Origin: UBA937 sp031549725
GTDB lineage: Bacteria > Spirochaetota > Spirochaetia > Treponematales > Breznakiellaceae
Assembly: GCA_031549725.1 (NCBI GenBank)
Contig: JAVBPH010000109.1
Span: 1-33,634, forward strand
Reading direction: 5' to 3'
Length of the DNA stretch: 33,634 nucleotides
The notes beneath the pieces are model-generated. The model had not been told where the DNA came from. It searched no databases and saw nothing but the letters and a program-made list of their open reading frames with translations. Both the position numbers and the translations under genes were made by a program. Below, piece by piece: positions 22,460 to 30,771 of this stretch (position 1 is its first letter; each line of letters begins with the position of its first letter).

Positions 22460-22978
22460 ATGAACGCCGCATTGATCAAATTTGAAATAAAGGATTTTCC
22501 CGAATTGAATGTGGTCGGCAAGGAAATCATAGTTGCCATGGCCGGTATGAGAAAACAAAATCCTATTCCGGAATTCTGGAAAAAAAGTTTAACCGAAAAA
22601 ATATTCGTTCAACTTGAAAAGAATTTGAAGGATTACATTTATGACCCGGCGTATGCCGGATTTATGAAGATCATAAATGAAAAGGAATTCACCTATGTCT
22701 GCGGGTTTATGGTGAAGCCCGGAGCTCCCGTTCCCCAGGGGTATGTTTCATATAAGGTTGAACCCTTCACCGGAGGAATTGGCTGGATCCAGGGGATCGA
22801 ACCGGATATTTATATAACTGAAAGCTCTTTAACCGAAAAAGCTGCCGGAGATGCCGGGTATGAGTACGATTCCGCAAAGGATTTTTCCCTGGAGTTGTAC
22901 AATGATCCCCGGTTTACCAAAATCGATGAAAATGGGAACAGGATTGTTGATTACTGCATGCCGGTAAAGAAAAAATAA
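22460..22978 (+). CDS. GyrI-like / AraC effector-binding domain protein
   Basis: This 172-residue single-domain protein resembles the GyrI-like small-molecule-binding (SHS2) fold. It opens with a strand and NVVGKEIIVAM, has a long helix-containing segment with FWKKSLTEKIF, then YVCGFMVKPGAPVPQGYVSYKVEPFTGGIGWIQG and a C-terminal DENGNRIVDYCMPVKK strand, as in YhaZ/GyrI relatives. Such stand-alone domains bind or sequester small compounds, or in a few cases gyrase. The specific ligand is unknown. AGGAGA precedes the ATG by five bases. It stands alone between the chimeric lipoprotein and a truncated ORF. Confidence 0.7.
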   Translation: MNAALIKFEIKDFPELNVVGKEIIVAMAGMRKQNPIPEFWKKSLTEKIFVQLEKNLKDYIYDPAYAGFMKIINEKEFTYVCGFMVKPGAPVPQGYVSYKVEPFTGGIGWIQGIEPDIYITESSLTEKAAGDAGYEYDSAKDFSLELYNDPRFTKIDENGNRIVDYCMPVKKK

Positions 22979-23111
22979 GTCTGCAATTTTCCCCGGCTGC
23001 GGGCGGTATTTAAAATAATTTGAATAAATCCTGAAAAACTGTTATAATGAATACATTCCATTGAAAAATGGGATTATTTTATTAATGTTTCAATTTAAAA
23101 AAGGAAAAACC

Positions 23112-23300
23112 ATGAAACAGGCCTATGATGTACATATTATAGGAACCGAAAAAGCAGAAGAATCCCTGCCTTTTGAAATTGCCAACAAGGAAATGATGAT
23201 CGCTGTCGCCGAACGGCGCATTGCCATATGCCGGATCATAAATCAGCAATACTTATTTGCAGGAAGGTTTAATACCCTGCACTTTAGGGAGATTCTTTAA
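23112..23300 (+). CDS. Truncated small ORF ending in a dispersed repeat
   Basis: AAAGGA precedes an ATG at 23112, and the first 49 codons look protein-like (MKQAYDVHIIGTEKAEESLP...EIANKEMMIAVAERRIAICRIINQQYLF). The remaining 13 codons and the stop come from the dispersed repeat that begins at 23259, so the original gene was probably longer and was cut by the repeat. I recognise no family. It may still make a short peptide but is more likely a remnant. Confidence 0.4.
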   Translation: MKQAYDVHIIGTEKAEESLPFEIANKEMMIAVAERRIAICRIINQQYLFAGRFNTLHFREIL

Positions 23301-23336
23301 AGCAACAATGAAATTGTTTGCGTGTATGAAACCCGC
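23259..23336 (+). repeat. Second dispersed repeat family, copy B
   Basis: Motif order as in 19389-19460: GGTTTAATACCCTGC, CTTTAGGG, AAGCAACAATGAAATTGTTT, then GTATGAAACCCGC, which is the complement of the GCGGGTTTCATAC seen at 1235. This suggests the intact element had GCGGGTTTCATAC inverted ends. Confidence 0.6.
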
Positions 23337-23428
23337 ATATAATCCTTACCTTGCAGAACCAACATACCCCATAGTAATAATATCCGGGGATAGTCCTTAG
23401 TGCCTGTCCCCGGAATAGGGCAGATCAT
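23337..23428. other. Intergenic
   Basis: No feature was recognised apart from a short GTCC/GGAC-rich stretch near 23385-23415 beyond the end of the minus-strand gene. Confidence 0.3.
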
Positions 23429-24148
23429 CTAGCTATCCGGGTCTGTTTCTATTGATTCATACCCGGTAATTGAAAATATCAAAAGCTTTTCATCATAATA
23501 GGGCTGGCTGATTTTTCCAAGGCATGTAAATTTAAAGAGTCCCTGCACATTCAGGTTATTTTCTACTATTATTTCTATTAATGACAAAGGCATATAATCC
23601 GCTGGAAACTCTTCCGACCCTATTCCAAGAATGCAATTGTTAATTATCATTATCACATTAGGGGGCCACCCGCTGCGCACGACCAATGACCCCTTTACCC
23701 GTACCTCATCCCCCGGATAAAGATTAATGGGGAGCGGTTTTATACTTTGGTTAACCGGAATTATTTCTTCAACGGATATCAGAACATCCGAGTGATGATG
23801 ACCGGTATGTGCAATAAAGGGTTCTCCATAAACCAGATATGTAGTTTCAGGGGAATATTCGGGCTTTTTAAAATCCGGAGGAAAAACCAGCTGCAGTCCA
23901 CTTATACTTTTATCGGTATTTTCAAATTTGATAGTTATGGGTGTATCCAAAATAAGAAAGTAATATGTTTCAATCCGGTCGGATTCGGGATTATCACCAT
24001 AATTGGGAGGGCCGTAAATATCTTTGAGAACAATATTCCCGGTCAAGACTATTTTATCTGACCGTTCAAGACTTTTCAAAGTCAGGGAATATATATTATT
24101 TATACAAATAAAAAGGATAAACAATATTATAATAGAAGCCCTTTGCAT
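23429..24148 (-). CDS. Secreted protein with DUF4431-like domain
   Basis: This 239-residue protein begins with a signal peptide (MQRASIIILFILFICINNIYS). Residues 33-75 read VLTGNIVLKDIYGPPNYGDNPESDRIETYYFLILDTPITI. This resembles DUF4431, a small secreted domain whose pattern is a GpPNY turn, then a YxxLxLDxPI strand. The domain seems to recur: LYPGDEVRVKGSLVVRSGW after residue 145 looks like a second strand pair of a beta barrel. No catalytic residues are evident. It lies inside the 3.3-kb segment bounded by inverted triple-hairpin repeats, transcribed against its neighbours. Confidence 0.55.
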   Translation of the reverse strand: MQRASIIILFILFICINNIYSLTLKSLERSDKIVLTGNIVLKDIYGPPNYGDNPESDRIETYYFLILDTPITIKFENTDKSISGLQLVFPPDFKKPEYSPETTYLVYGEPFIAHTGHHHSDVLISVEEIIPVNQSIKPLPINLYPGDEVRVKGSLVVRSGWPPNVIMIINNCILGIGSEEFPADYMPLSLIEIIVENNLNVQGLFKFTCLGKISQPYYDEKLLIFSITGYESIETDPDS

Positions 24149-24361
24149 AAATAATTACCCCTGCTTCTGTTATTTTACCAGGCCGATGGAATTAAAAATT
24201 CGCTCAGGTTCCATCCGTTCCCCGTTGGCCAGGATTACTTCCCGCATTGTAAAGTATAGCACGGATATTTCCGGTTTGTATAAAAACATACACCAATCGG
24301 TATATAATAATTACCGAAGCCTCTAAACCCTGATGGTATTTAGAGATTTCTTTCTATGGGG
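24149..24361. other. Intergenic with a possible gene scrap
   Basis: No intact gene is seen. On the minus strand 24251-24174 an ATG opens a 25-codon frame, MREVILANGERMEPERIFNSIGLVK then stop. It may be the N-terminus of a lost gene, but it has no clear ribosome binding site. Confidence 0.3.
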
Positions 24362-24501
24362 AGGCATTTTCAAAATGTCAAATTTTGAAAAAGCAACCTT
24401 AGATGTAAGAGCAGAAAAAATACTATTTTATGTATGGGTAAGGAAATAGCATTCTTTCTGCAAAAGCCTTTTTCAAAACTAACCGAGTTTTGAAAAAGGC
24501 T
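24362..24501 (-). repeat. Triple-hairpin repeat, copy 3 (inverted)
   Basis: This 140-bp copy is in reverse orientation. Its first hairpin loop has the same sense as copies 1 and 4. It carries several substitutions that weaken the middle and last hairpins (for example GAGGCATTTTC in place of GAGGCTTTTTC), making it the most diverged of the four. With copy 2 it forms an inverted pair around 3 kb of genes. Confidence 0.88.
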
Positions 24502-24564
24502 CTAGGATAAGATGTTTTTGCAAACTAATTTTTCAAGGTTTGTATAGTATGCAGGGGGGATGGA

Positions 24565-25080
24565 TTGAAAGTAATTGTTGATGAATATAATCCTGGATGG
24601 AATAATCTTTATAAAACCGAATCCGGAAAGATAGCGGAAATATTAGGTTCCCAATTAGTTGCTATACATCATATTGGAAGTACCTCCGTAAAGGGATTAC
24701 ATGCCAAGCCGGTTATCGATATTATGCCGGTGGTAAAAAACATTACGCCGGTGGACGGTTTTAACAAAGAGTTTGAAGCCCTGGGATATGAATGCATGGG
24801 AGAGTACGGGATTGCCGGAAGAAGGTTTTTCCGCAGGGGCGGGGAAGTAAGGACCCATCATGTTCATATTTTTCAGGAATCCAATCAAAAGGATATTCTG
24901 AGGCACTTAGCGGTGCGGAATTATCTGAGGGAATTTCCTGAAATAGCAAAAGCATATGGTGAACTTAAAAAAACATTAGCCCGGCAGTTCCCGGAGGATA
25001 TTGAATCCTACTGTGACGGCAAGAACAGTTTTGTTAAGGCCCTGGAACAGGCCGCGCTGGAGTGGTACAGTAAAAAATAA
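24565..25080 (+). CDS. GrpB-family (UPF0157) nucleotidyltransferase-like protein
   Basis: This 171-residue cytoplasmic protein has the GrpB/UPF0157 layout. An N-terminal V.EYNPGW segment is followed by the nucleotidyltransferase-type motif HHIGSTSVKGLHAKPVIDIMPVV, the THHVHIF strand and a helical C-terminus (LAVRNYLREFPEIAKAYGELKKTLA). Relatives have been linked to CoA-related or unknown nucleotidyl transfer; the substrate here is not known. The start is TTG 24565, preceded by an AGGGGGG stretch at about five bases; the nearby ATG is out of frame. It begins about 60 bases beyond repeat copy 3. Confidence 0.88.
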   Translation: MKVIVDEYNPGWNNLYKTESGKIAEILGSQLVAIHHIGSTSVKGLHAKPVIDIMPVVKNITPVDGFNKEFEALGYECMGEYGIAGRRFFRRGGEVRTHHVHIFQESNQKDILRHLAVRNYLREFPEIAKAYGELKKTLARQFPEDIESYCDGKNSFVKALEQAALEWYSKK

Positions 25081-25114
25081 TGGTATTAAAATAATCTGCC
25101 AAGGAGAACATTGT

Positions 25115-25612
25115 ATGAGAAGAAAAGACCGGGAAATGCCGAAGGAATTCGCGGAGTATGTGGCTGATACCTGCGGTTATGCGGTTTTGGCAACGGTGAA
25201 TGCGGATGGAACGCCCTACTGTATCCCGGTTTCCATAGCCAGGGACGGGGATAATATTTATTTCCATTGTGCCAAGGAAGGCCAAAAAATTGATAACATG
25301 AAACATCAGCCTGAGGTCTGCATCAGCTGTACCGGAAAAATTCAGCCCCTGACCAATGAGTTCAGCCTGGAATATGAATCCGCCGTGATTTTTGGAACCG
25401 CCGGCGAGGTCCTGGATGACGAAGAAAAAATCCACGCGTTACGGCTGATATCCCAGCGTTATACCCCGGAGTACATGTATGCCTTTGACGAGGAAATTGC
25501 CCGGAGCCTGAGCCGTACCGGAGTCTGGAAGGTCCATATCAAAGAGATTACCGGCAAACGGAAGAAGTACGATTCCGCAGGCAAGGAAATGAAATTCGGG
25601 AGGATGGAATAG
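25115..25612 (+). CDS. NimA-like / pyridoxamine 5'-phosphate oxidase-family flavoprotein
   Basis: This 165-residue protein has the split-barrel FMN-binding fold of the PNPOx-like superfamily. Markers are the MRRKDREM start shared with NimA-type proteins, YAVLATVNADGTPYCIPVSIARDGDNIYFHCAKEGQKIDNMKHQPEVCISC, and a later SAVIFGTAGEVLDDEEK strand. NimA relatives have been tied to nitroimidazole resistance. Most family members simply bind FMN, and their role is unknown. AAGGAGA lies about seven bases before ATG 25115. The same frame is open upstream within the GrpB gene, but that start lacks a site. A strong hairpin follows the stop. Confidence 0.85.
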   Translation: MRRKDREMPKEFAEYVADTCGYAVLATVNADGTPYCIPVSIARDGDNIYFHCAKEGQKIDNMKHQPEVCISCTGKIQPLTNEFSLEYESAVIFGTAGEVLDDEEKIHALRLISQRYTPEYMYAFDEEIARSLSRTGVWKVHIKEITGKRKKYDSAGKEMKFGRME

Positions 25613-25652
25613 GGGAGGTGGGGATCTCTGTAATTCTGATCCCCTCCCTTTT
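25612..25652 (+). terminator. Rho-independent-type terminator after the NimA-like gene
   Basis: GGGGAGGTGGGGATC and GATCCCCTCCC form a stem (7 bp plus a bulged extension) around an 11-base loop, followed by TTTTC. It starts at the end of the NimA-like gene and lies between convergent genes, so it may serve both strands. Confidence 0.7.
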
Positions 25653-25660
25653 CTATAGGA

Positions 25661-26806
25661 TCATTTAAACCTGATCTGAACCGTGGCGCCGGTGGCCAGT
25701 TTAAACATGGTCCTGGTAATTTTGCTGGATGTGTCCTTCTTGTACGGGGGGCTGTCCCCGAAGGGTGTATCATCCGTAATGGTTATGGTCCTTGAAAAAA
25801 GTCCCCGGTGAATTTCAAAAACCTTTTTATCCTGCGCGCCGAATCCCGGTAAATGATGGTCCCCGGAGTTAATCGCCAGGGTTCCCCCGGGACCCAGTTT
25901 TGCCTCGGTGGATTCGGTTTTATCCTTGAATGTATAATTCACCTGTACCGTGATGGGGCGGAAAATAAATATCAGCAGGATTATGACGGCAATTATGATC
26001 AGACCCAGCAGCACATAAATGATGATGCCCGCGGCGGCTGCGGGAATTCCCAGGGATATGGAAATACGCTGTATAAATCCGGCCAGGCCTTTCCGGGAAG
26101 ACTGGTTTCCGTCTGCGCCGTTGTTGCCGTTTCCCCGGGCTTTTTCCATTTCGGCCACCCGGTTGGAATAGTCCTGCAAATCCACGTTGGACAGTTTTTC
26201 ATCCGTGGTCTGGAACACCGAATTATCCACCGCATCGGCAATCTTCTGGGCATCCGTATCGGCACCGATGCCCACCACATACAGGAACCATCCTTCCTGG
26301 GAGATCTTCCGTCCAATCTCCTTGAAACGTTCATCAATTCCAAGATCCTTGCCGAAGTAGGGGCTTCCCTTGGGCGGGGCATGTTTTCCGTCGGTGATAA
26401 AAAGAATGGTCTGGCGACGGTGGACCTGGTCCCTGGCGGACATCACCTCGTAGAGTTTTTCCATGGCCAGGCCGATATCCGTGTAATCATTGTCCGCCTG
26501 CAGGGCATTAATCCGGCTAAACGCGGATTGAACATCCGCCTGGGACAGGATTTGCACGGAAAAGGATTCCTTTGCGGTGTTGCCGAACTCAATAAGCGTA
26601 ACCGAATCACCCGTATGCAGGTATGAATCGAAAACATCCCGTTTTAAATATTCCTTAACATTGGAAAACTTGTTATCCGCATTCATGCTTCCCGAAATAT
26701 CCAGGATGATATATACATCATTTGGTTCGGATTGGGCGAACAGACCAAAACCATTCAGCAGGGTACAGAAAATCAGGCACAGCAGCAGGGTATATTTTTT
26801 CATCAT
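25661..26806 (-). CDS. Membrane-anchored vWA-domain protein
   Basis: This 381-residue protein has a signal peptide (MMKKYTLLLCLIFCTLLNGFGLFAQ), then a von Willebrand factor A domain at about residues 28-220. The metal-ion-dependent adhesion site is intact: DISGS at 36-40, the DYTDIG threonine loop, and ITDG with D139. A low-complexity Gly/Asn linker leads to one membrane helix (about 255-283). A beta-rich tail of about 95 residues then faces the cytoplasm if the signal is cleaved. AAGGAG lies seven bases upstream of paired ATGs. It is divergent from the XpaC-like/TelA operon, which itself encodes a second vWA protein. Both are inferred to belong to one system. Confidence 0.85.
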   Translation of the reverse strand: MMKKYTLLLCLIFCTLLNGFGLFAQSEPNDVYIILDISGSMNADNKFSNVKEYLKRDVFDSYLHTGDSVTLIEFGNTAKESFSVQILSQADVQSAFSRINALQADNDYTDIGLAMEKLYEVMSARDQVHRRQTILFITDGKHAPPKGSPYFGKDLGIDERFKEIGRKISQEGWFLYVVGIGADTDAQKIADAVDNSVFQTTDEKLSNVDLQDYSNRVAEMEKARGNGNNGADGNQSSRKGLAGFIQRISISLGIPAAAAGIIIYVLLGLIIIAVIILLIFIFRPITVQVNYTFKDKTESTEAKLGPGGTLAINSGDHHLPGFGAQDKKVFEIHRGLFSRTITITDDTPFGDSPPYKKDTSSKITRTMFKLATGATVQIRFK

Positions 26807-27145
26807 ATTTCTTCTCCTTAATGCATGTCTCTGTCCGCCCCTTTCCGGTGGGCGTGAAATATCAGATCGGTATTAAAAATCGTTCTAACAGTAAGACCCC
26901 CGGGGAGATCTATTTTTTTCCGGAGGCAGGGGTTCTTCATGCACCGTCGGGACAGGTTTTTATATTGGAAATGTTCCATTTTTGCCTGTATTCCGGTCTG
27001 AATGGTGTAATTATAGCATGGTTTTTTATATATAGTAAGTTTATTTTTAGCGGATATAGATAATAATAGTTAATATAGAAGAAAAATAGAAAAATTTACG
27101 ATGGACTGTGGACGATCCCATTAAATGCATAAATACTTTATTCGG
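26807..27145. other. Divergent intergenic region, first half
   Basis: No gene is seen. It lies between the divergent vWA and XpaC-like genes and is AT-rich near 27000-27100. No specific site was recognised. Confidence 0.5.
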
Positions 27146-27147
27146 AA

Positions 27148-27166
27148 GTCTGGTTTTAAACCAGAC
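27148..27166. promoter_or_regulatory. 19-bp palindrome in divergent region
   Basis: GTCTGGTTT, one base, AAACCAGAC is an exact inverted repeat with a single central base. It is suitable as an operator for a dimeric regulator of either divergent transcript, or as a small hairpin. Confidence 0.5.
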
Positions 27167-27190
27167 GGTATAATAAATTTCCCTTCGAAC

Positions 27191-27266
27191 GAACCTCCCC
27201 GTGGCGTAATTAAACGGTTCTAAAGATATCCCGCAATTTGCCGCGGGGAGGTTCATTAATTTTTTT
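27191..27266 (+). terminator. Long GC-rich hairpin followed by seven T
   Basis: Arms GAACCTCCCCGTGGC (27191-27205) and its complement (27240-27254, one G-T pair) enclose 34 bases and are followed by a T-run at 27260-27266. This has the form of a terminator, yet no plus-strand gene lies upstream. It may be a leader attenuator of the downstream operon or a dispersed element. Confidence 0.55.
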
Positions 27267-27280
27267 AATGGTGCTACAAT
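27252..27280 (+). promoter_or_regulatory. Possible sigma-70 promoter for the XpaC-like/TelA operon
   Basis: TACAAT at 27275-27280 is a good -10 box. TTCATT, 17 bases upstream, is a poor -35 and overlaps the right hairpin arm. If used, RNA starts about 40 bases before the operon. Confidence 0.35.
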
Positions 27281-27326
27281 TCCATAGTTTTTTATCTTAC
27301 CCTGCTGACTGCATGAGGAGCGGATT

Positions 27327-27947
27327 TTGGCAAAACGTAACAACCCCTATATCATTCCCGGTATTATAGGAAGCGCGTTTTTTATCATTTTTTTCCTGAT
27401 TATTGATATACCGTTTATATTCTCGCTGATTATTGCCCTGGCCAGTTTCGGGGGCAGTGCACTGATAATAAAAGGAAATACCAGGGAAAAGGATCTGGTT
27501 CTGACCTACGGAAAGGTTTCCGAGGAAGAACTCCAAAAAGCTCTGCAGTCGGGATACAGCAAATTAAAGGAAATAAAAAAGTTTAACCCCAGGATACAAT
27601 CCAAGCCCACCGCAAACAACCTAACTGAAATCGAAGACATTATCGAAAAAATACTGGCGGAAATTAAACGCGACCCGGATGATCTGAAGCGGGCCGACGA
27701 GTTTCTGGATTATTATCTTGATTCTACCATTAAAATTCTTTCAAAATATGTGGAACTCACCACCCATGGGATAAAGGACAAGAATATCGAAAAATCCCTT
27801 GCCAGGGTAGAGTCCATGCTGGAATCCCTTAAGACCGCCTACAGCAAACAATTTACCCGGCTGTTAACCAACGATGTCAGTTCCCTGGATATTGAATTAA
27901 ACATGCTGGAAAACATGCTTAAGGCCGAAGGGTTAACCGACGATTAA
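27327..27947 (+). CDS. XpaC-like membrane protein
   Basis: This 206-residue inner-membrane protein has two adjacent hydrophobic helices near residues 9-26 and 29-48. A charged helical cytoplasmic domain follows, with RADEFLDYYLDSTIKILSKYVEL and VESMLESLKTAYSKQFTRLLTNDVSSLDIELNMLENMLKAEGL. This fits the XpaC family (named for hydrolysis of a phosphate dye, mechanism unknown), members of which usually lie next to telA, as here. The conserved DxxxxLDYYLP-like segment is present as DEFLDYYLD. The start is TTG 27327 with GAGGAG six bases before it. It is the first gene of the operon. Confidence 0.8.
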   Translation: MAKRNNPYIIPGIIGSAFFIIFFLIIDIPFIFSLIIALASFGGSALIIKGNTREKDLVLTYGKVSEEELQKALQSGYSKLKEIKKFNPRIQSKPTANNLTEIEDIIEKILAEIKRDPDDLKRADEFLDYYLDSTIKILSKYVELTTHGIKDKNIEKSLARVESMLESLKTAYSKQFTRLLTNDVSSLDIELNMLENMLKAEGLTDD

Positions 27948-28015
27948 CAGTTTTCAGGATAAAGTCTGCATTATAGGCGGATACATTTTCCGGCACATTA
28001 AAAGGAGATATATAG

Positions 28016-29101
28016 ATGGTTGAACAAAACAACAGCCTGGAACCTGTAACCCAGGAAATGAAGGTGATTAAACTCTCCAGTAATGAACTGGAAAAGGCCA
28101 GGGAAATTGCCCGGGGAATTCAGGTTGATAATACCCAGGCGATTATCCAGTACGGCTACAGTACCCAGAAGTCCATATCCTCCTTTGCGGATACCATGCT
28201 GTCGGAAATCAGATCCAAGGATGCGGGTGCGGTGGGCGAAACCCTCACGGATCTTCTGATGAAAATTAAGGAAGTGAACGTATCATCCCTCACGGAGAAC
28301 AAGGGATTTTTTGCGCGCCTTTTCAGTTCCATTGAACGGTTCTTTGCCAGGTACCAGAAAATATCCACCCATATGGAAATGATTATCAAGCAGCTGAATG
28401 ATTCCAAGATGTACCTCCTCCGGGACATCACCATGCTTGACCAGATGTATGCAAAGAACTTTGAATACCTGAAGGAACTGGATATTTATATTGAAGCCGG
28501 AAGGATAAAACTGGAAGAACTGAATGCGGTGGAACTTCCGAAACTGGAAGCGGAAGCCCGGATGTCCAATGATCCGGTGGATGCCCAGCGGCTGAATGAT
28601 TTTAAACAGTTCATCACCCGGTTTGAGAAAAAACTCCACGACCTGTCGTTGTCCAGGATGATTGCTATTCAAACGGCGCCTCAAATCCGGATTATCCAGC
28701 ATAACGACCAGGCCCTGGCCGAGAAGATTCAATCCTCCATCATGACCACCATACCCCTCTGGAAAAACCAGATTGTTATTGCGGTTTCCCTGCTGCGCCA
28801 GAAAAAAGCGCTGGAGGTTCAGAAAAATGTTTCCGATTCCACCAATGATCTGCTCCGGAAGAACTCGGAAATGCTGAAGGATACCAGCCTTGGGGTTGCC
28901 CGGGAAATGGAACGGGGCATTGTGGAAGTGGAGACCCTGAAACAGGTAAACGATGACCTGATCAAAACCCTGGAAGAAACCATCAAGATCCAGCAGGAAG
29001 GAAAGCAGAAACGTTTCCAGGCAGAGGTGGAACTGTCAAAGATGGAATCGGATTTAAAGCAGAAACTTATCTCTTTAAAAGATCAGAAATACAACTCTTA
29101 A
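28016..29101 (+). CDS. TelA-family (toxic anion resistance) protein
   Basis: This 361-residue cytoplasmic coiled-coil protein belongs to the TelA/KlaA family. Typical segments are ARGIQVDNTQAIIQYGYSTQKSISSFADTMLSEIRSKDAG, KMYLLRDITMLDQMYAKNFEYLKELDIYIEAG, TAPQIRIIQHNDQALAEKIQSSIMTTIPLWKNQIVIAVSLLRQ and TNDLLRKNSEMLK. Family members were first linked to tellurite resistance, though the direct activity is unknown. They recur in stress-response (Ter-like) gene neighbourhoods. AAAAGGAG lies ahead of the ATG. It follows the XpaC-like gene by 68 bases and precedes the OmpA-fusion gene by 21 bases. Confidence 0.93.
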   Translation: MVEQNNSLEPVTQEMKVIKLSSNELEKAREIARGIQVDNTQAIIQYGYSTQKSISSFADTMLSEIRSKDAGAVGETLTDLLMKIKEVNVSSLTENKGFFARLFSSIERFFARYQKISTHMEMIIKQLNDSKMYLLRDITMLDQMYAKNFEYLKELDIYIEAGRIKLEELNAVELPKLEAEARMSNDPVDAQRLNDFKQFITRFEKKLHDLSLSRMIAIQTAPQIRIIQHNDQALAEKIQSSIMTTIPLWKNQIVIAVSLLRQKKALEVQKNVSDSTNDLLRKNSEMLKDTSLGVAREMERGIVEVETLKQVNDDLIKTLEETIKIQQEGKQKRFQAEVELSKMESDLKQKLISLKDQKYNS

Positions 29102-29122
29102 TCAGAAGGAACGGAGAAGGCC

Positions 29123-30769
29123 ATGCGAAATGTTATTATCGGTATTGTTATTATCGTCCTGGTTGCCGCGGGCGGCATCATTTTCAAAGTAGTTACCAGT
29201 TCACCCGGCGGTGTTCCCGCCATTACCGGAAAAACCGGAACCTATACCTACGCCGTCCCTGAACCCATGCAGGTGCCCACCATGGGCGGTTATAAGATCG
29301 ATACCATTACCCTGGACGGCGAAACATTGCCGCTGCTTACCATTCCCCTGGATAACTGGGGCGGTTATGCAGCCCTCTTTGCGGCCAACGGCGGATCCGA
29401 GCCGAACAAGAATTCCCTTTTTTATAAAAAAGGGAAATTTGTGGTCCGGTTTGTTTATATTGAATCATCCGCGGAACAGCGGAACGGATATGCCTCGGGT
29501 AAGTACCCCATCATCTGGTCCAGTATGGATGCGCTGCCTATCATGTACGATACCTTCCGTTCCAACCGGGATGTGGCCCCCAAGGTGCTTGGCCTGTTTG
29601 ACTGGTCGAATACGGATGGTATCCTGGTAAAGAATAAGATTAAAAACCCGGAGGATTTCAAGGGGAAGACATTTATCACCTCCGGAAATGTGCCTTACAG
29701 TTTCTTCCTGGTATGGTACCTGGCCCAGTACAATATTTCCGCGGCGGATGTAAACATTATCTTTGAGGGTGATACCAACAAGGCTCTGGAAATGTTTAAA
29801 AATGATCCTTCCATTTCCGGTTGGGTTGTCTGGGATCCCTATATCAGCGATGTGCTCTCCAAGGATTCCAAATATTACATGTCGGATGTGCGGCTCCTCA
29901 TTTCTTCCAGGGATGCGAACCAGCTTATCGCCGATACCTTTGTGGCCCGGAGCGATTTCATCCGGGATAATCCTGAAATTGCCCAGGTGTTTTTTGAATC
30001 CGTCATGGAGGCAAATGATTTAGCCAGGAATTCCACAACCCAGAAGATCATGGCGGATTATTATAAAATCCCCGCCGGCGAAGCCGCTGAAATGCTGGAT
30101 GGCATTCATGTTGCTAATTACACGGAAAATAAGATGTTCTTCGATTATGAAAACCCCATCGGTGCATACGGAATCTTCCTGCTGGCCCAGGGGTATTACA
30201 AGGATCTGGGGATTATCAGCAGGAATGCCAACTATGAACCGGAAGCGGTACTTACCCTGAAGTTCATCAACGATGCGGCTTCAAATGCCCTGCTGAAGAA
30301 CCAGCCTAACCGGATGATGAACTCATTCAATAAATCCGCGGTAAGTACAAGTACCCTGGAACATACGGTATTAACCAATACCGCCAACATCACCTTTGAT
30401 ATCGGTAAAGACAGTTTTGATACCAAGTCAGCGGATCCGCAGATTAAGGACAACATGAAGATCCTGGCGAACATTGCACAGCAGGCCAAGTTCCTTTCCA
30501 CCACCTATATTATCCTGGAAGGACACCTGGACACATCCAGGGAAGCGGAATTCAAGGCCAAGGGTCAGCAGGAGTATAACACCGCAAAAGCCCAGGCAAA
30601 AATCTCATCCAAAAAACGTGCGGAGTTTGTTAAGTCAATCCTGGTGAATACCTATAACATTGATGCCGACCGAATTGATACCCGGGGCCTTGGCTGGGAA
30701 GATCCCCTGGATACGGATGATCCCCAGAGGAACCGGCGGGTGGAAGTTAAATTCTTCTCATTGGAGTAG
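29123..30769 (+). CDS. Membrane-anchored substrate-binding protein fused to OmpA-like peptidoglycan-binding domain
   Basis: This 548-residue protein has an N-terminal membrane helix (residues 4-24) without a clear cleavage site, so it is probably tethered with its bulk in the periplasm. Residues 60-380 resemble NMT1/SsuA-type periplasmic binding proteins (DNWGGYAALFAANG, GILVKNKIKNPEDFKGKTFITSGNVPYSFFL, GWVVWDPYISD). Residues 422-546 are an OmpA-type domain (ITFDIGKDSFD, ILEGHLD at 464-470, RIDTRGLGWEDPLDTDDPQRNRRVEV). GHLD replaces the usual GHTD, but the terminal NRRVEV with its conserved Arg is intact. No ABC permease or ATPase is nearby, so it is unlikely to serve ordinary uptake. GGAG lies ahead of the ATG. 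Confidence 0.85.
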   Translation: MRNVIIGIVIIVLVAAGGIIFKVVTSSPGGVPAITGKTGTYTYAVPEPMQVPTMGGYKIDTITLDGETLPLLTIPLDNWGGYAALFAANGGSEPNKNSLFYKKGKFVVRFVYIESSAEQRNGYASGKYPIIWSSMDALPIMYDTFRSNRDVAPKVLGLFDWSNTDGILVKNKIKNPEDFKGKTFITSGNVPYSFFLVWYLAQYNISAADVNIIFEGDTNKALEMFKNDPSISGWVVWDPYISDVLSKDSKYYMSDVRLLISSRDANQLIADTFVARSDFIRDNPEIAQVFFESVMEANDLARNSTTQKIMADYYKIPAGEAAEMLDGIHVANYTENKMFFDYENPIGAYGIFLLAQGYYKDLGIISRNANYEPEAVLTLKFINDAASNALLKNQPNRMMNSFNKSAVSTSTLEHTVLTNTANITFDIGKDSFDTKSADPQIKDNMKILANIAQQAKFLSTTYIILEGHLDTSREAEFKAKGQQEYNTAKAQAKISSKKRAEFVKSILVNTYNIDADRIDTRGLGWEDPLDTDDPQRNRRVEVKFFSLE

Positions 30770-30771
30770 GT

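Noticed and set aside
25001..25114. Upstream extension of the NimA-like frame into the GrpB-family gene
   Set aside because: ATG 25115 has AAGGAGA at the right distance and matches the family's N-terminus; the extension is the GrpB gene in another frame.
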